From Lucinisca nassula (taxonomy: Eukaryota; Mollusca; Bivalvia; Lucinida; Lucinidae): a stretch of 64,000 nt of DNA. The notes under the pieces are model-generated. The model had not been told where the DNA came from. It searched no databases and saw nothing but the letters and a program-made list of their open reading frames with translations. Shown piece after piece: positions 33,120-42,400 of this stretch (its first letter is position 1; the number at the start of each line of letters is the position of its first letter). The stretch is from positions 118,733,345 to 118,797,344 of the forward strand of contig OY757024.1 in the NCBI GenBank assembly GCA_963580285.1. Reading direction: 5' to 3'. Position numbers and translations under genes: made by a program.

Positions 33120-33411
33120 TTTTAATTATTAAATGTTTCCTTAAAAAAATGTCGTCCTATGGAAACAAATGAAATAAAAATCAACAATGAGTTCCTTTAA
33201 GAGCAATGAAAACATTCATAAGAAAGAAGATGGGTCATACTACGTAGTTTCGGCTAAAAAAGCCTCATCAGTGACCCTGTAATGAACCGGCAAGGAAAGC
33301 CAGAGGAAACATACTGCAATTTTGCGAATTTCGAATAGGCAGTCGATTCAAAGACTGATATAAATCAAAATGGGGTCCAAATAATTAAAAACCTGTCTAG
33401 AATGAGTCTAA
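33120..33411. other. Interval between divergent Polinton genes, holds a hammerhead
   Basis: About 290 bp between a minus-strand gene start and the capsid gene. Apart from the ribozyme I see no unit boundaries. The flanks do not clearly match the hammerhead repeats at 12.3 and 25.8 kb. Any capsid start codon that once lay here is not recognisable. Confidence 0.5.
33232..33277 (-). ncRNA. Hammerhead ribozyme, type I, complete
   Basis: Minus strand, 5' to 3': GGGUCA (stem I), CUGAUGA, GGCU-UUUUU-AGCC (stem II, four Watson-Crick pairs), GAAA, CUA-CG-UAG (stem III; the last A of GAAA pairs with the following U), cleavage site UA, then UGACCC pairing perfectly with GGGUCA. Every invariant core nucleotide is present and every helix is fully paired. 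The minimal stem III with a 2-nt loop is typical of metazoan PLE and retrozyme hammerheads. It lies 112 bp upstream of the minus-strand gene start at 33119. Confidence 0.9.
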
Positions 33412-34470
33412 ATCAATAATTTATTCCTGATTTCTCAGAACCCTTACAGAAAAATAGGAGAACCACGCGGTATGAGAGGTATCCGCCAAAGTGTAGTGAT
33501 AACCAATAATCCATCTACTATTGACCAAAATCAACAGTTATTAGTGAGATTTCCTAATCTAAGTAGTAATGATGTTATTTTTCCCGGAACGGTCAGATTA
33601 GCATTTGAAATTGAACTAAACTCTAAAGATGCAAATGCAACTATATTCCCAAACATAGGAAGAGCAATAATTTAGAAAACAACAATTAGAAAAAGTGGAA
33701 ATGAAGTTATGTCAATTGATGATAGTGACATCTATCATTGTTATATTGATTTATGGAAGTCTCCTTTAGAACGCGTAGATATGGCATACCAAGGCATTGG
33801 CAAAGAAAACATGTTGAAACTTAGAGTGGGGGCAAAAAATGCAACAGCGGATAAAGAGGATCTGGCAATAGCAAAGGCATACGGAAACAGGTTTTGTATT
33901 CCACTTGATTTTGAATTATTAGAAACCCATATGCCTTTTTATCAAGCAGGACTCGGGGATAGATTAGAATATGAACTTACATTCAATGATTACACGAAAG
34001 TTATTAATTCAGCAGATGCAACTTCAACTTATACAATCAAAAATATTTGTTTGGAATTTGATATGTTTTCTGGAACTGAATTAGCAAGAGAAATAAGTCA
34101 GCAAGTCAGTGACAAAATGGTTATTTTATACGATAGAATACTTAGACACAGAAAAATAACGAAGAATAAATCTGATACTCTTTGGAATATTAATTTAAAT
34201 GTGCCGGCAAGAAGTATGAAAGGGATTCTTATGTTATTCGAAGATCCTGAAAGGACCAGCACGGAAGAATATTTCAATCCAGAAATCACAAAAGTGGAAA
34301 TAACAATAGAAGGAAAACCAAATCAATTATACAGTCAAGGAATGAAATCATACCAACAGTGGGACGAACTAAATAAATTCGTTCCCCTACTTTCAAAACG
34401 AAATAGAGAAACAAGTATGGTCATTAAAGATACAAATTTAACTGATACAACGCTAGAAAAATATCTTTGA
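33412..34470 (+). pseudogene. Polinton major capsid protein (double jelly-roll), truncated
   Basis: Frame open from 33412; first Met at 33472. One in-frame TAG at 33673-33675 splits it (G-R-A-I-I / K-T-T-I-R). The remainder (33709-34470) shows family blocks: S-G-N-E-V, D-S-D-I-Y, K-L-R-V-G-A, I-P-L-D-F-E-L-L, F-Y-Q-A-G-L-G-D-R-L-E-Y-E-L, and near the end M-K-G-I-L-M-L-F-E-D-P and Y-F-N-P-E-I-T-K-V. The frame ends L-E-K-Y-L at 34470. By my memory of the family the protein should run on for well over 100 residues, so the second jelly-roll is cut. It would form the icosahedral shell. Confidence 0.85.
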
Positions 34471-34471
34471 T

Positions 34472-34615
34472 AGTTTTGAAAATTGTTTGAGAGAGAATGA
34501 TGTTATTCCTACATTGGAAGAACGTCAAAGAATAAAGGAAGAATTAAAGAAAAAGAAACATCGTAAATTAATTTTGAAAACCGACCAACCTACTGATTAT
34601 TGGGTGGTTGATTAA
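34472..34615 (+). pseudogene. Orphan C-terminal gene remnant
   Basis: 47 codons without a start, ending Y-W-V-V-D-stop, in a different frame from the capsid gene it abuts. Basic helical stretch E-E-L-K-K-K-K-H-R-K. Probably the 3' end of a neighbouring Polinton gene fused to the capsid fragment by a deletion. I cannot say which gene; an ATPase tail is a possibility only. Confidence 0.45.
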
Positions 34616-34670
34616 GTAATGCTTAAGTAATGCTTTAGTAATGCTTTAGTAATGCTTAAGTAATGCTTAA
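34616..34670. repeat. 10-bp direct repeats (AGTAATGCTT) x5
   Basis: Five near-perfect copies of AGTAATGCTT/A in a row between two genes, ending in AAAAAATAAGC. Possibly slippage-generated; each contains an ATG. Confidence 0.85.
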
Positions 34671-34691
34671 AAAATAAGCAATAAAAAAGCA

Positions 34692-34787
34692 ATGCTATTG
34701 GAAATACTAACAATTACAACAAACACTGCAGTCTTATCAATAGTTGGATATATAATGTTTAAATATTTTAAAATTAAAAATAAATGA
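34692..34787 (+). CDS. Small membrane peptide, 31 aa
   Basis: ATG at 34692, stop at 34785-34787. The peptide has one hydrophobic stretch (AVLSIVGYIMF) followed by a basic end (KYFKIKNK), a single-span membrane pattern. It fits tightly between the repeats and the next gene (start 34794, 6 bp later), matching the compact gene series. Too short to assign. Confidence 0.5.
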   Translation: MLLEILTITTNTAVLSIVGYIMFKYFKIKNK

Positions 34788-34793
34788 TATAAA

Positions 34794-35603
34794 ATGAACG
34801 CCGAAGAATTGTTACAAAATGTTGAGTTACCAGAACAAAGAGATGACCATGAAGACAAAAAAACGTGAAAGACAATCAGCCATTGTTGCCGGCGGAGGAA
34901 GCAAACAATATCTTGATAAAGACTTACAAATGTCAGACAGTGATAAAATGACATCAGAAGAAATAAACAAACTATACTGCAGATATGAAGCAAGACTAGG
35001 AGCGAGTATGACTAAGACATTGGGTAATTCTTTTATTAACTTATATGTTATGAGTGCGTCAAAATATTTTAATGTTGTTAATCCACCTAAATTAATACAA
35101 GACTTAGAGGAAGACCCTTTTATCAATCACGCTTTGACTAGCACATGCTGTGAATTATATTATAGATATGGAATGTATCTTGCTCCTTTTACTGCAATGT
35201 TAACAACAGCGAGACATATTGATTCCAGTGATAAAAAAATGAAAATATTAGGAGACTAGGAGCGAGTATGACTAAGACATTGGGTAATTCTTTTATTAAC
35301 TTATATGTTATGAGTGCGTCAAAATATTTTAATGTTGTTAATCCACCTAAATTAATACAAGACTTAGAGGAAGACCCTTTTATCAATCACGCTTTGACTA
35401 GCACATGCTGTGAATTATATTATAGATATGGAATGTATCTTGCTCCTTTTACTGCAATGTTAACAACAGCGAGACATATTGATTCCAGTGATAAAAAAAT
35501 GAAAATATTGACTTTAAAAAAGATGAGTGAAATAAATGAAAAAACGAAAAACCCAAAACGAGTAGCTGCTGCTAAAAAAGGTGCGGAAGCAAAAAAAAAA
35601 TGA
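34794..35603 (+). pseudogene. Polinton conserved protein with 260-bp internal duplication
   Basis: Start ATGAACGCCGAAGAATTG; a frameshift after about 22 codons moves to the frame used at 34819-35259. Conserved block M-T-S-E-E-I-N-K-L-Y-C-R-Y-E-A-R-L-G and E-L-Y-Y-R-Y-G-M-Y-L-A-P. A 260-bp segment (from GGAGCGAGTATG at 34999 and again at 35259) is repeated in tandem. Because 260 is not a multiple of 3, the first copy ends prematurely; the second continues to the Lys-rich end at 35603. Common in Polintons; function unknown. Confidence 0.75.
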
Positions 35604-35866
35604 AAGCTGAATTAAAAAGAAAAGAAACGGAAGCAATGAAAAAAGAGAACATACAATTAAAATCTATAACAAAAGATGATGATGAAGTTAGGGATGAAGT
35701 TAAAGAAGTTCAACGTGTAAATATATACAAAAATTACATACCATTATGTATATCAATTGTAGTTGTTGGATTGGGATTATATATTTATAATAAGAAACAA
35801 GTTACACCTGCACCTATTCCACCACCAAAGGAAAAGAAAGAAATAGATCCGTTTGAGTTTAAGTAA
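35600..35866 (+). CDS. Polinton small membrane protein, 88 aa
   Basis: Overlaps the previous stop by 4 bp (ATGA), indicating a compact transcription unit. Charged helical N-terminus (about 45 residues), one membrane span (YIPLCISIVVVGLGLYIY), a Pro-rich linker and a D-P-F-E-F-K end. Recurrent in Polintons; function unknown. Intact. Confidence 0.65.
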   Translation: MKAELKRKETEAMKKENIQLKSITKDDDEVRDEVKEVQRVNIYKNYIPLCISIVVVGLGLYIYNKKQVTPAPIPPPKEKKEIDPFEFK

Positions 35867-35886
35867 TCAAAAAATTCTTATAAAAA

Positions 35887-36123
35887 ATGGCAACACAAAT
35901 TGATAGAAAACAAAAGGTAAACATGTTATATCATGCCGGAGTGGAAACACTATTAAATGTTGGATATGCAGAATTAGGAAGAAAACTATTGAGAAGTCAA
36001 CCACCAAAAGTAGATTTTAATATGGCGGATATTGGTATGTTATCTATTTATATATTACTTGCAATGGCAACAAGAGATATGTTAGTTAAGCAAGGAATTA
36101 TTCCAGCTGATATTATGAAGTAA
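35887..36123 (+). CDS. Polinton small protein, 78 aa
   Basis: Intact frame starting MATQIDRKQKVNML. Helical; hydrophobic stretch M-L-S-I-Y-I-L-L-A-M near the C-terminus. It ends 3 bp before the next start. I recognise it as a recurrent Polinton gene product without known role. Confidence 0.65.
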   Translation: MATQIDRKQKVNMLYHAGVETLLNVGYAELGRKLLRSQPPKVDFNMADIGMLSIYILLAMATRDMLVKQGIIPADIMK

Positions 36124-36126
36124 AAA

Positions 36127-36546
36127 ATGGCGAGTGCAGTGGTGATGATGCTTGGTGGAGCAGTAGTAAATGCCTTTGCTTTTTCGGGTAGTAATTATTT
36201 GTTTTCACATATTGGAAAAGATGCAGATAAAGAGAGAGAAAGACATGATAAGGCAATGGAACAATTAGAAGCAGCACAAGTAAAATGGAGTAGAGAAAGA
36301 ACACAAAGATTAGATTTTCTAAATAAACAATTACAAAAAGAACATCATGCAGAACAAACATACGAAGACGTTGACCAAGCAATGAAACTATATTACTATG
36401 CTTCTGCAAAACAATTATCAACTTTACCTTCTGAACCAAAGTTGAGTTATTATTATACCCCATCAGAAGACCAGAAAAATAGAGAGATTGCATTTGTTGT
36501 TGGTGGTATGGCATTAACTGGATTTGTTGCATGGAAATTAAAATAA
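36127..36546 (+). CDS. Polinton membrane/coiled-coil protein, 139 aa
   Basis: Intact. N-terminal hydrophobic segment (AVVMMLGGAVVNAFAFSGSN), charged coiled coil (E-R-E-R-H-D-K-A-M-E-Q-L-E-A-A-Q), the motif Y-Y-T-P-S-E-D-Q-K-N-R-E-I-A, then a C-terminal membrane span (FVVGGMALTGFVAWKLK). It faces PolB tail to tail; their 3' ends overlap. Confidence 0.7.
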   Translation: MASAVVMMLGGAVVNAFAFSGSNYLFSHIGKDADKERERHDKAMEQLEAAQVKWSRERTQRLDFLNKQLQKEHHAEQTYEDVDQAMKLYYYASAKQLSTLPSEPKLSYYYTPSEDQKNREIAFVVGGMALTGFVAWKLK

Positions 36547-37019
36547 ATAAAATACAAAGAATTAATACCATAAGGTTGTGTATTTATTTCATCATCACAA
36601 ATATATCTTTTATCATCAAAAGGAGATAAAGAAACTTTATTTATTTCATTTATAAACATATTATGTTTGTCAGAATTTAATGTGTACATCTTATTCATTT
36701 TTGTTTCACTGTTGAATAAGCATTCTTTACAATCATTAAATTTTATATCTTTTTTAACAGTCACTTTACTAATACCTTTTAATTTTTTTTCTTCACTGAA
36801 ATCACTTAATGTAAAAAAATATGCTTTACTTCTCAGAAAAACTATTTCATTAATAATTTTACCATTTAATTCATCTTTAAATTTACCTATTACCTTTTTA
36901 TTATCAGTTGAATGAAGATCATGATCCACTGGATAGTCAGATGTATCAAGTACGTTTTTTATTTCTTTCATATCTTCGTAGATGTCTTTAGTTTTAATTG
37001 ATAAGAATATGCTGTCAGT

Positions 37020-38018
37020 ATTATGGACGATCAAAGGAAACCCACAATTAAAATTTTCAGTTTCTGTAGATAAATCATAAACTATTCTTTATTGTTTACC
37101 TAATGGTATTATATTTTTTACGTTTGCATATTGTTCTTTTTTTGTTATATTTAATTGAAACACATTTGGTTTATCTTCTCTAGTATTGATATTAGTATTA
37201 TATCCTAGAGAAGTTATAAGATAATGTAAACACGAGAATGTAATTTTAGATTTTTGTGAAAAAGAGAATGCACAATTTTTTCCTTCTTTATAACCATCTC
37301 CTTGATAAAATCCTCTGAAAAAGAATAGTTTATAATTGTAATCATTATTAAGAATTTTATAAAGGATGTATTTCTCTTTATTATCAGAATAAAATTTTTC
37401 AAATTTAATTGCCATTAACTTATGATTTCCTTTTGGAATAATTCTATATACTTTAGATGAATTCATATAATCTATTATTTTAAAATCGGTTGGATATAAT
37501 TCCTTACAGTATTCTAAACATTTATTTAAAAGATTTAGATCTTGGTTATTTAGATTCCAATAATATTTTACTCCATAAATTCCGCTAGTTCCATCAGCTA
37601 AAAAGAAACCTTCAATAAAAGCGCTTTTTTCTTCTTAAGTTGACGGTTCTAATTTTTTTAAGTCTTCTTTTAAAGGAGGGGTATGAGAAATTTTATAATT
37701 ATCATTGAATAAAAGATAAGTATTTAACGATAAATCTTTAGGTTTAATAATTTCATTATTATCTTTTATTAAAGAATGATCTTCTGTTACATCAACAAAT
37801 CCTAATGGTGTAACAACTCTAAACATTTCTTTTTCTGTCTCATGTTTAATGATAGTTTTTATTTTATCAAATCCTTTACTCGTCCAAACTTCAATATCTT
37901 TTAGTTTATGATAAAATTTATTATTTTAGTATTCATATTCATTAGTACTGTTTTTTATTTTTTCAATAAATACTTTATTTTTATATCTTAAAATAATTGG
38001 AGTATCACCAGAAACGGA
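37020..38018 (-). pseudogene. Intein with LAGLIDADG (DOD) homing endonuclease in PolB motif C
   Basis: 333 codons in one frame without indels, interrupted only by TAA at codons 31, 128 and 310. Block A: S-V-S-G-D-T-P-I (Ser1 nucleophile). Block B: G-F-V-D-V-T78-E-D-H81-S-L-I. Endonuclease motifs: E-G-F-F-L-A-D142-G and R-G-F-Y-Q-G-D241-G. Block F: V-Y-D-L-S-T-E-T-E-N-F. Block G: F-P-L-I-V-H332-N333, followed by extein Thr. All splicing residues and both catalytic Asp are retained. Removal joins D to TDS, re-forming the DTDS active site. The insertion point equals that reported for PolB inteins of giant viruses and some archaea, to my knowledge. Confidence 0.93.
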
Positions 38019-40440
38019 GTCTGATGCAACTTATTCATTTTTTGGCCATAATTCATTAACTATGTTATAATAAAATTTATACATTAATAATTTACTGTAA
38101 TCTAATACAACTTGTCCTAAATAAATAGGTTTATCAAATTTAACAGAAGTAACATTATTTACAATTGCAACAAAGTTTTCATTAAAAATTATTGAATCTT
38201 TAAAATTAGGTTTGCTTATGTATTTCTTTACTTCTTCTTTACTCGTTGTTAATTTAATTTCGCTTCTTCCTCTTATGTTTTCTAATGTTTTTCCATAGAA
38301 ACTATTATTCATTAATTTCCAGAGATCTTTTTCAAAATTAGATTTAGATTTTATTCTTTGTTCAGTGTTAAAATTAATATACTTCTTTAACCAATCACTT
38401 TCTTCAAATGATATTGTTCTGTATACTTTTTTGCTTTCATTCCTAATATAATATATTTTTTTAGAATACTATAATGAACAACGTATTTATTTTTATTATA
38501 TAATGTTAATAGTAATTTTTCTTCTTTACTTAATGGTTTATCTCCTAATAATTTTCTCTGGTAATCTGATAAGTCTTCTTCTTTTATTTTCATTTTCTCA
38601 GGAGCTAATGGATATCTCATTGTTTTGAATTTACAATCATTGGGATACTCCAAATCACATTCTATTATACAACCCCTTCCCTCTGGAATATTTAAATAAT
38701 ATTCTTGGTCTTTTTCCCATTTAAAATCGCTTGTTGGTAATTTCTTGGACATTGCACAACCGTAAAAATTATTGGCATCAAGATACAATAAATATTTTTC
38801 TGTAAAAAATCATTTAAATTTTTACCATTTTTTAAGTCTTCCAAACATTGTTTCATTTCATTTTTGTCTATTATTCTAAAATCTCTATCAATATAGTTAG
38901 GTTTATATTTATTAAAAGCCTTAACATGTCTAGGCCCTAAAACTCCTGAAAACCCTCATCTAATACCATTTTCAATCATCAATAACATTTCATAATCAGT
39001 TAAAAGTTCTAATTCTATTTTTGTATATTTTAAACCACATTGCCAAGTTAATCCTGGTGCAGAATAACAATAACATGGATCTATTTCATGATGTTTTAAA
39101 AAAAGTTTCTATAGTTCTCAAAGACATCTGCTAGTATTAAAACATCTGTTTTTAAATAAAGATTGTGATAATCTAAAAACGATTCACACTCGTAAACTTT
39201 CCATACTTTTTGTGCATGAGCATATTTTTCACTCGTAATTGTTTTTGTGTTAATGTAGAATAAAATTTATCTTTAGGAGGTAATTGTTTTTCGTTTAATC
39301 TTTCTATTGAATCAATGCATTCATAAGGATAATATCCTTTTTGTTTTAGTAAAGAAATATTATTATTAAATTCTTGTTTTAAAATAGGAAAGTCAACTGT
39401 TGATTCTGCAATACTTGATAAACTTTTTAACATAAACCTATATGAATCTAAAAATCTTAGTCTTTTATAATTTGAACCGTAATCTATAGGAATATAATTT
39501 TCTGAATTTTTGGATAGAAGTTTTACTTTGTTATAATCATCTTCATATTTCATTAGCTCCTCTATTAAAAAGTGGAAATCATAGTTTGAGCCGTTATGAA
39601 AGAAAACAGGTATTAGCTTTGTTGTTTTACCTTCTTTTGTGTTACATGATTGACAAGCTGCTCCTCTATATTTACCAGAAAGATGATTATGTTCTCTTAC
39701 TTTGTTTTCCTCTTCAAATTCCTTTCCACATATATAACATTCTGTTGACTCTTGAAATTCTTTTTCTTGTTGTTTACTTAAAATTGGTTGTTTCTTTTCA
39801 TTAAGGTAAATCTTATAAGTTATATCCTTGAAAATTTTTATTATTTTTTCTACATATTTCTTTGCTGCATCATCACCAACATTAGAAAAGTATTGTGGTT
39901 TATAAATATCTGGATAGTCAGACTGAACATAGATACCGTAACTATTAACTGTTTGTTTTCTTATTGGATTAACATATGATTTATTTGGGTCAGGTTGGGA
40001 AGTGGATAAAGGGATATTATTCGATTCAAAATCTGAATAGATAACAAAAGGTAGTCTATTTTTGAAATGATAGTTTTTAAATTTAAGAATATTATCTTTC
40101 TTTGGCATATTAACTTTACAATAGTCATGATCTAGACATATCTCTTTATGTTTTTCTAATGTTTCTAGTCTTCGAAAACCTTGTAAACAGTTTCTACATG
40201 TGTGTTGTTTATTTCTATTTTTATCACATAGAAAACTATCTAAATCTTTGATTAAACAATGGTGTGTGTTTTCATTTTCTTCTATATATAAAAGATCAAT
40301 TATATTTTCACTTTTCATATTTGAAATATAAACTGGGTATAAAGATTGTTTATTCGTTGGATTTTCTAATGCAAAAACATTTATAGTTAAATTATTTTGT
40401 TTTTCTACTTTTGGGATATCTTTTATTAATACAGGATGCT

Positions 40441-40630
40441 CAATATTGGTCAGTGAGTGAGTGTTTCAGTTTTACGTCCCACCAACAGCTAAGGTCATAC
40501 GGAGACGGGACCTCGGTTTAAAGACTCATCCGAAAGTCTGGAGAAGCCCGGAATCGAACCTGCGACCCCTGGTTTACAAGGCGAGTAGCGTAACCACTCG
40601 ACCACGGAGGCTTCTAAACAATATTGGTCA
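40441..40630 (-). mobile_element. tRNA-derived SINE in PolB with 12-bp TSD
   Basis: Element body 40453-40618 flanked by CAATATTGGTCA at 40441-40452 and 40619-40630. Minus strand: tRNA-like head CTCCGTGGTCGAGTGG (A box) and GCAGGTTCGATTCC (B box), body with GGGCTTCTCC and GACGTAAAACTGAAAC, 3' end ACACTCACTCAC. This head/tail combination is a mollusc-type SINE. It interrupts PolB shortly after codons for E-I-N-M-T-N-I, proving that it is younger than the Polinton. Confidence 0.93.
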
Positions 40631-41185
40631 TATTAATTTCATTCTCATAGGGATGATATTTAGTTACTCTCTCTTTATTATTATCTGCAGGATATAATTT
40701 AGATAATATTGACCACAAGAAACATTTGTTATATTTTGTGTTTTTAACATTGATAATATTATGTGATTTAAACTTTAAAAGTATATAAGATGAAGCTCTC
40801 TGATAATCATATTTATATGTTTTTACTTCTACACTTTTAATATTTCTAAAAACAAAACCAGAACCTCTTTCTTGATACTTATCAAGCCATGCTTCAAATG
40901 TATCTTTTAGTTTATTATAAAATTCATCTACATTATTATTTGATTTAATTACTTCAATAGGATGAGAGTAATGACTTTCTATTATATCAAATGCTAATGG
41001 GGTATTGAATTCAGAAGTAATTATTATCTTCACTTTAATGGGATATGATTGTATTTTAATTTTATCTTTTAATTTATTAATATAAGCCGTTATATCATCT
41101 TCGTCTTTCTCATCAATAATAGTTTCATTAATAACATTTTTAAATACTTTGGATTTATTTCTTGCCATTTTATTAGAATACAAAT

Positions 41186-41410
41186 TTAATTATGTCTAAC
41201 GTAATATTTAAAATAATCAGGATTGCGAGAAATAAAATCTTGAAATGCCATTTTATATTTTTCTTTATTATTTTGATAATGTAATCGTTTTCGGTCTCTA
41301 TCACAATCTTTACATTTTCCTCTATGTCCATCTGGACACGTTTTCTCTTTTGTAAATGAATTAAACGGTTTAAATGTTGAACAATATTTACAAACTTTTC
41401 CTTCACTCAT
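41186..41410 (-). CDS. Polinton small zinc-binding protein, 74 aa
   Basis: Starts MSEGKVCKYCSTF and contains C-x2-C at 7-10 and C-P-D-G-H-R-G-K-C-K-D-C around residues 25-36, four or more Cys as in zinc knuckles of HNH-like or recombination-associated small proteins. Intact. It ends just upstream of the PolB start (3 bp from 41183) and lies divergent to the zinc-ribbon/integrase unit. Function unknown; a DNA-binding role is inference. Confidence 0.65.
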   Translation of the reverse strand: MSEGKVCKYCSTFKPFNSFTKEKTCPDGHRGKCKDCDRDRKRLHYQNNKEKYKMAFQDFISRNPDYFKYYVRHN

Positions 41411-41440
41411 TTTATATAAAAATAATTTTAATTATATTAA
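41411..41440. promoter_or_regulatory. Possible divergent promoter
   Basis: The 30-bp gap between the minus-strand zinc protein and the plus-strand zinc-ribbon gene contains TTTTATATAAAAATAA, a TATA-like element. Position and composition only. Confidence 0.3.
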
Positions 41441-41601
41441 AAATAGAGCATCCAAAAATTTATTGTTTACGTTGTAAAAAGCATACTGAAAATGATTCAG
41501 TGAAACAAGTAACAACAACTTATAATAGACAAATGTTAAAAGGTATATGTTCTGAGTGTGGATCTAACAAAAATAGATTTATATCCGATAGAGAAAAATA
41601 A
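41438..41601 (+). pseudogene. Polinton zinc-ribbon protein remnant
   Basis: Encodes I-Y-C-L-R-C-K-K-H-T-E and G-I-C-S-E-C-G-S-N-K-N-R-F-I: C-x2-C and C-x2-C spaced as in the DUF5679-like zinc ribbon of Polintons. The expected start codon reads ATA in AAAATAGAGC, so the start may be lost. In relatives the zinc ribbon often continues into a phospholipase-like region; here it stops after D-R-E-K and integrase sequence follows at once, suggesting a deletion. Confidence 0.6.
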
Positions 41602-42400
41602 CAAATAAATTAGCAGATGAATTACATCATAGAGTTATAAGATCTTTTACAAAAGGCGTGTTTATGTTCATTCAATAGATCAAACATGGGCTGTTGATTT
41701 GATAGATATGCAACAATATTCAAAACAAAATAAACACTATAAATATTTATCAGCAGTAATAGATGTTTTTAGTAAATATGGTTGGTTAATTCCATTGAAA
41801 AATAAAACAGGAGTAACAGTAAGTGAAAAATTTAAAACATTATTTAAAGAAAGGAAACCGATGTATATTTGGTCGGATAAAGGATCTGAATTTTATAATC
41901 GACAAGTGAAAGAATTGTTAAAAACAAATGAAATAGAATTGTACTCAACTGAAAATGAAGAAAAATCTAGTGTAGTAGAACAATGGATAGGCACTATGAA
42001 ACAACACATGTATAAACACTTTACTGCAAATGAAACTACAAAATATTATGATATATTAGATAAATTAGTTGAAAATTATAATTATACAGTACATTCTTCT
42101 ATTAAAATGACACCTGTTGAAGCAAGTAAAGTAGAAAATGAATTAACTGTGTATAAAAATTTATATCCAGAAAAAGAAAAGAAAACTGAAAAACCTAAAT
42201 TCAAAGTTGGGGAAAGAGTAAGAATAGCAAAAAAGAAAGGTAAATTTGAAAAGGGTTATACTACTAGTTGGACTAGAGAAATATTTGTAATTGAAGAAGT
42301 TTTAAATACAGATCCTGTAACTTATAAAATAAATGATTTAAAAGGCGAAGAAATCAAAGGTAGTTTCTACGAACAAGAATTACAGGTTACTGAGTTTTAA
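41602..42400 (+). pseudogene. int: Polinton RVE (retroviral-type) integrase, one frameshift
   Basis: N-terminal codons L-A-D-E-L-H-H-R-V-I-R-S-F-T-K lie in one frame; a 1-base loss near 41655 shifts to the main frame. Catalytic core: W-A-V-D-L-I-D-M (first Asp), W-S-D-K-G-S-E-F (second Asp), E-N-E-E-K-S-S-V-V-E-Q-W (Glu), i.e. a DDE triad with D-D-35-E-like spacing, then H-S-S-I-K-M-T-P-V-E-A. The C-terminal SH3/chromo-like part (F-K-V-G-E-R-V-R-I) ends in the right TIR. It would cut and join element ends to host DNA with 6-bp staggering, consistent with the CACCCA duplication. Confidence 0.93.

Larger units (their letters stand above)
36453..41183 (-). pseudogene. PolB: Polinton protein-primed DNA polymerase B, split by SINE and intein
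   Basis: Minus strand. N-terminal domain with N-K-C-F-L-W-S-I-L-S-K-L (40.7 kb), then the SINE at 40453-40618. 39173-40318: C-x2-C zinc region (HTCRNCLQGF), exonuclease motif Y-S-D-F-E-S-N, second zinc pair, H-N-G-S-N-Y-D-F-H-F. Then polymerase motif A as Y-L-D-A-N-N-F-Y-G (38.78 kb), motif B M-N-N-S-F-Y-G-K-T (38.3 kb), motif C as D (38019-38021), intein, T-D-S (37019 down). C-terminal blocks N-K-K-V-I-G-K-F-K-D-E and S-P-F-D-D-K-R-Y. Frameshifts near 39220, 39105, 38800 and 38430; stops include TGA near 38958 and TAA at 38031. It would replicate the element using a protein primer. The end is uncertain because the stop is lost. Confidence 0.95.

Noticed and set aside
37020..38020. TAA read as a sense codon (recoded stop) in the intein and polymerase
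   Set aside because: The intein has only TAA stops, but the same polymerase has a TGA, and other Polinton genes have TAG stops and frameshifts. Ordinary decay explains it.
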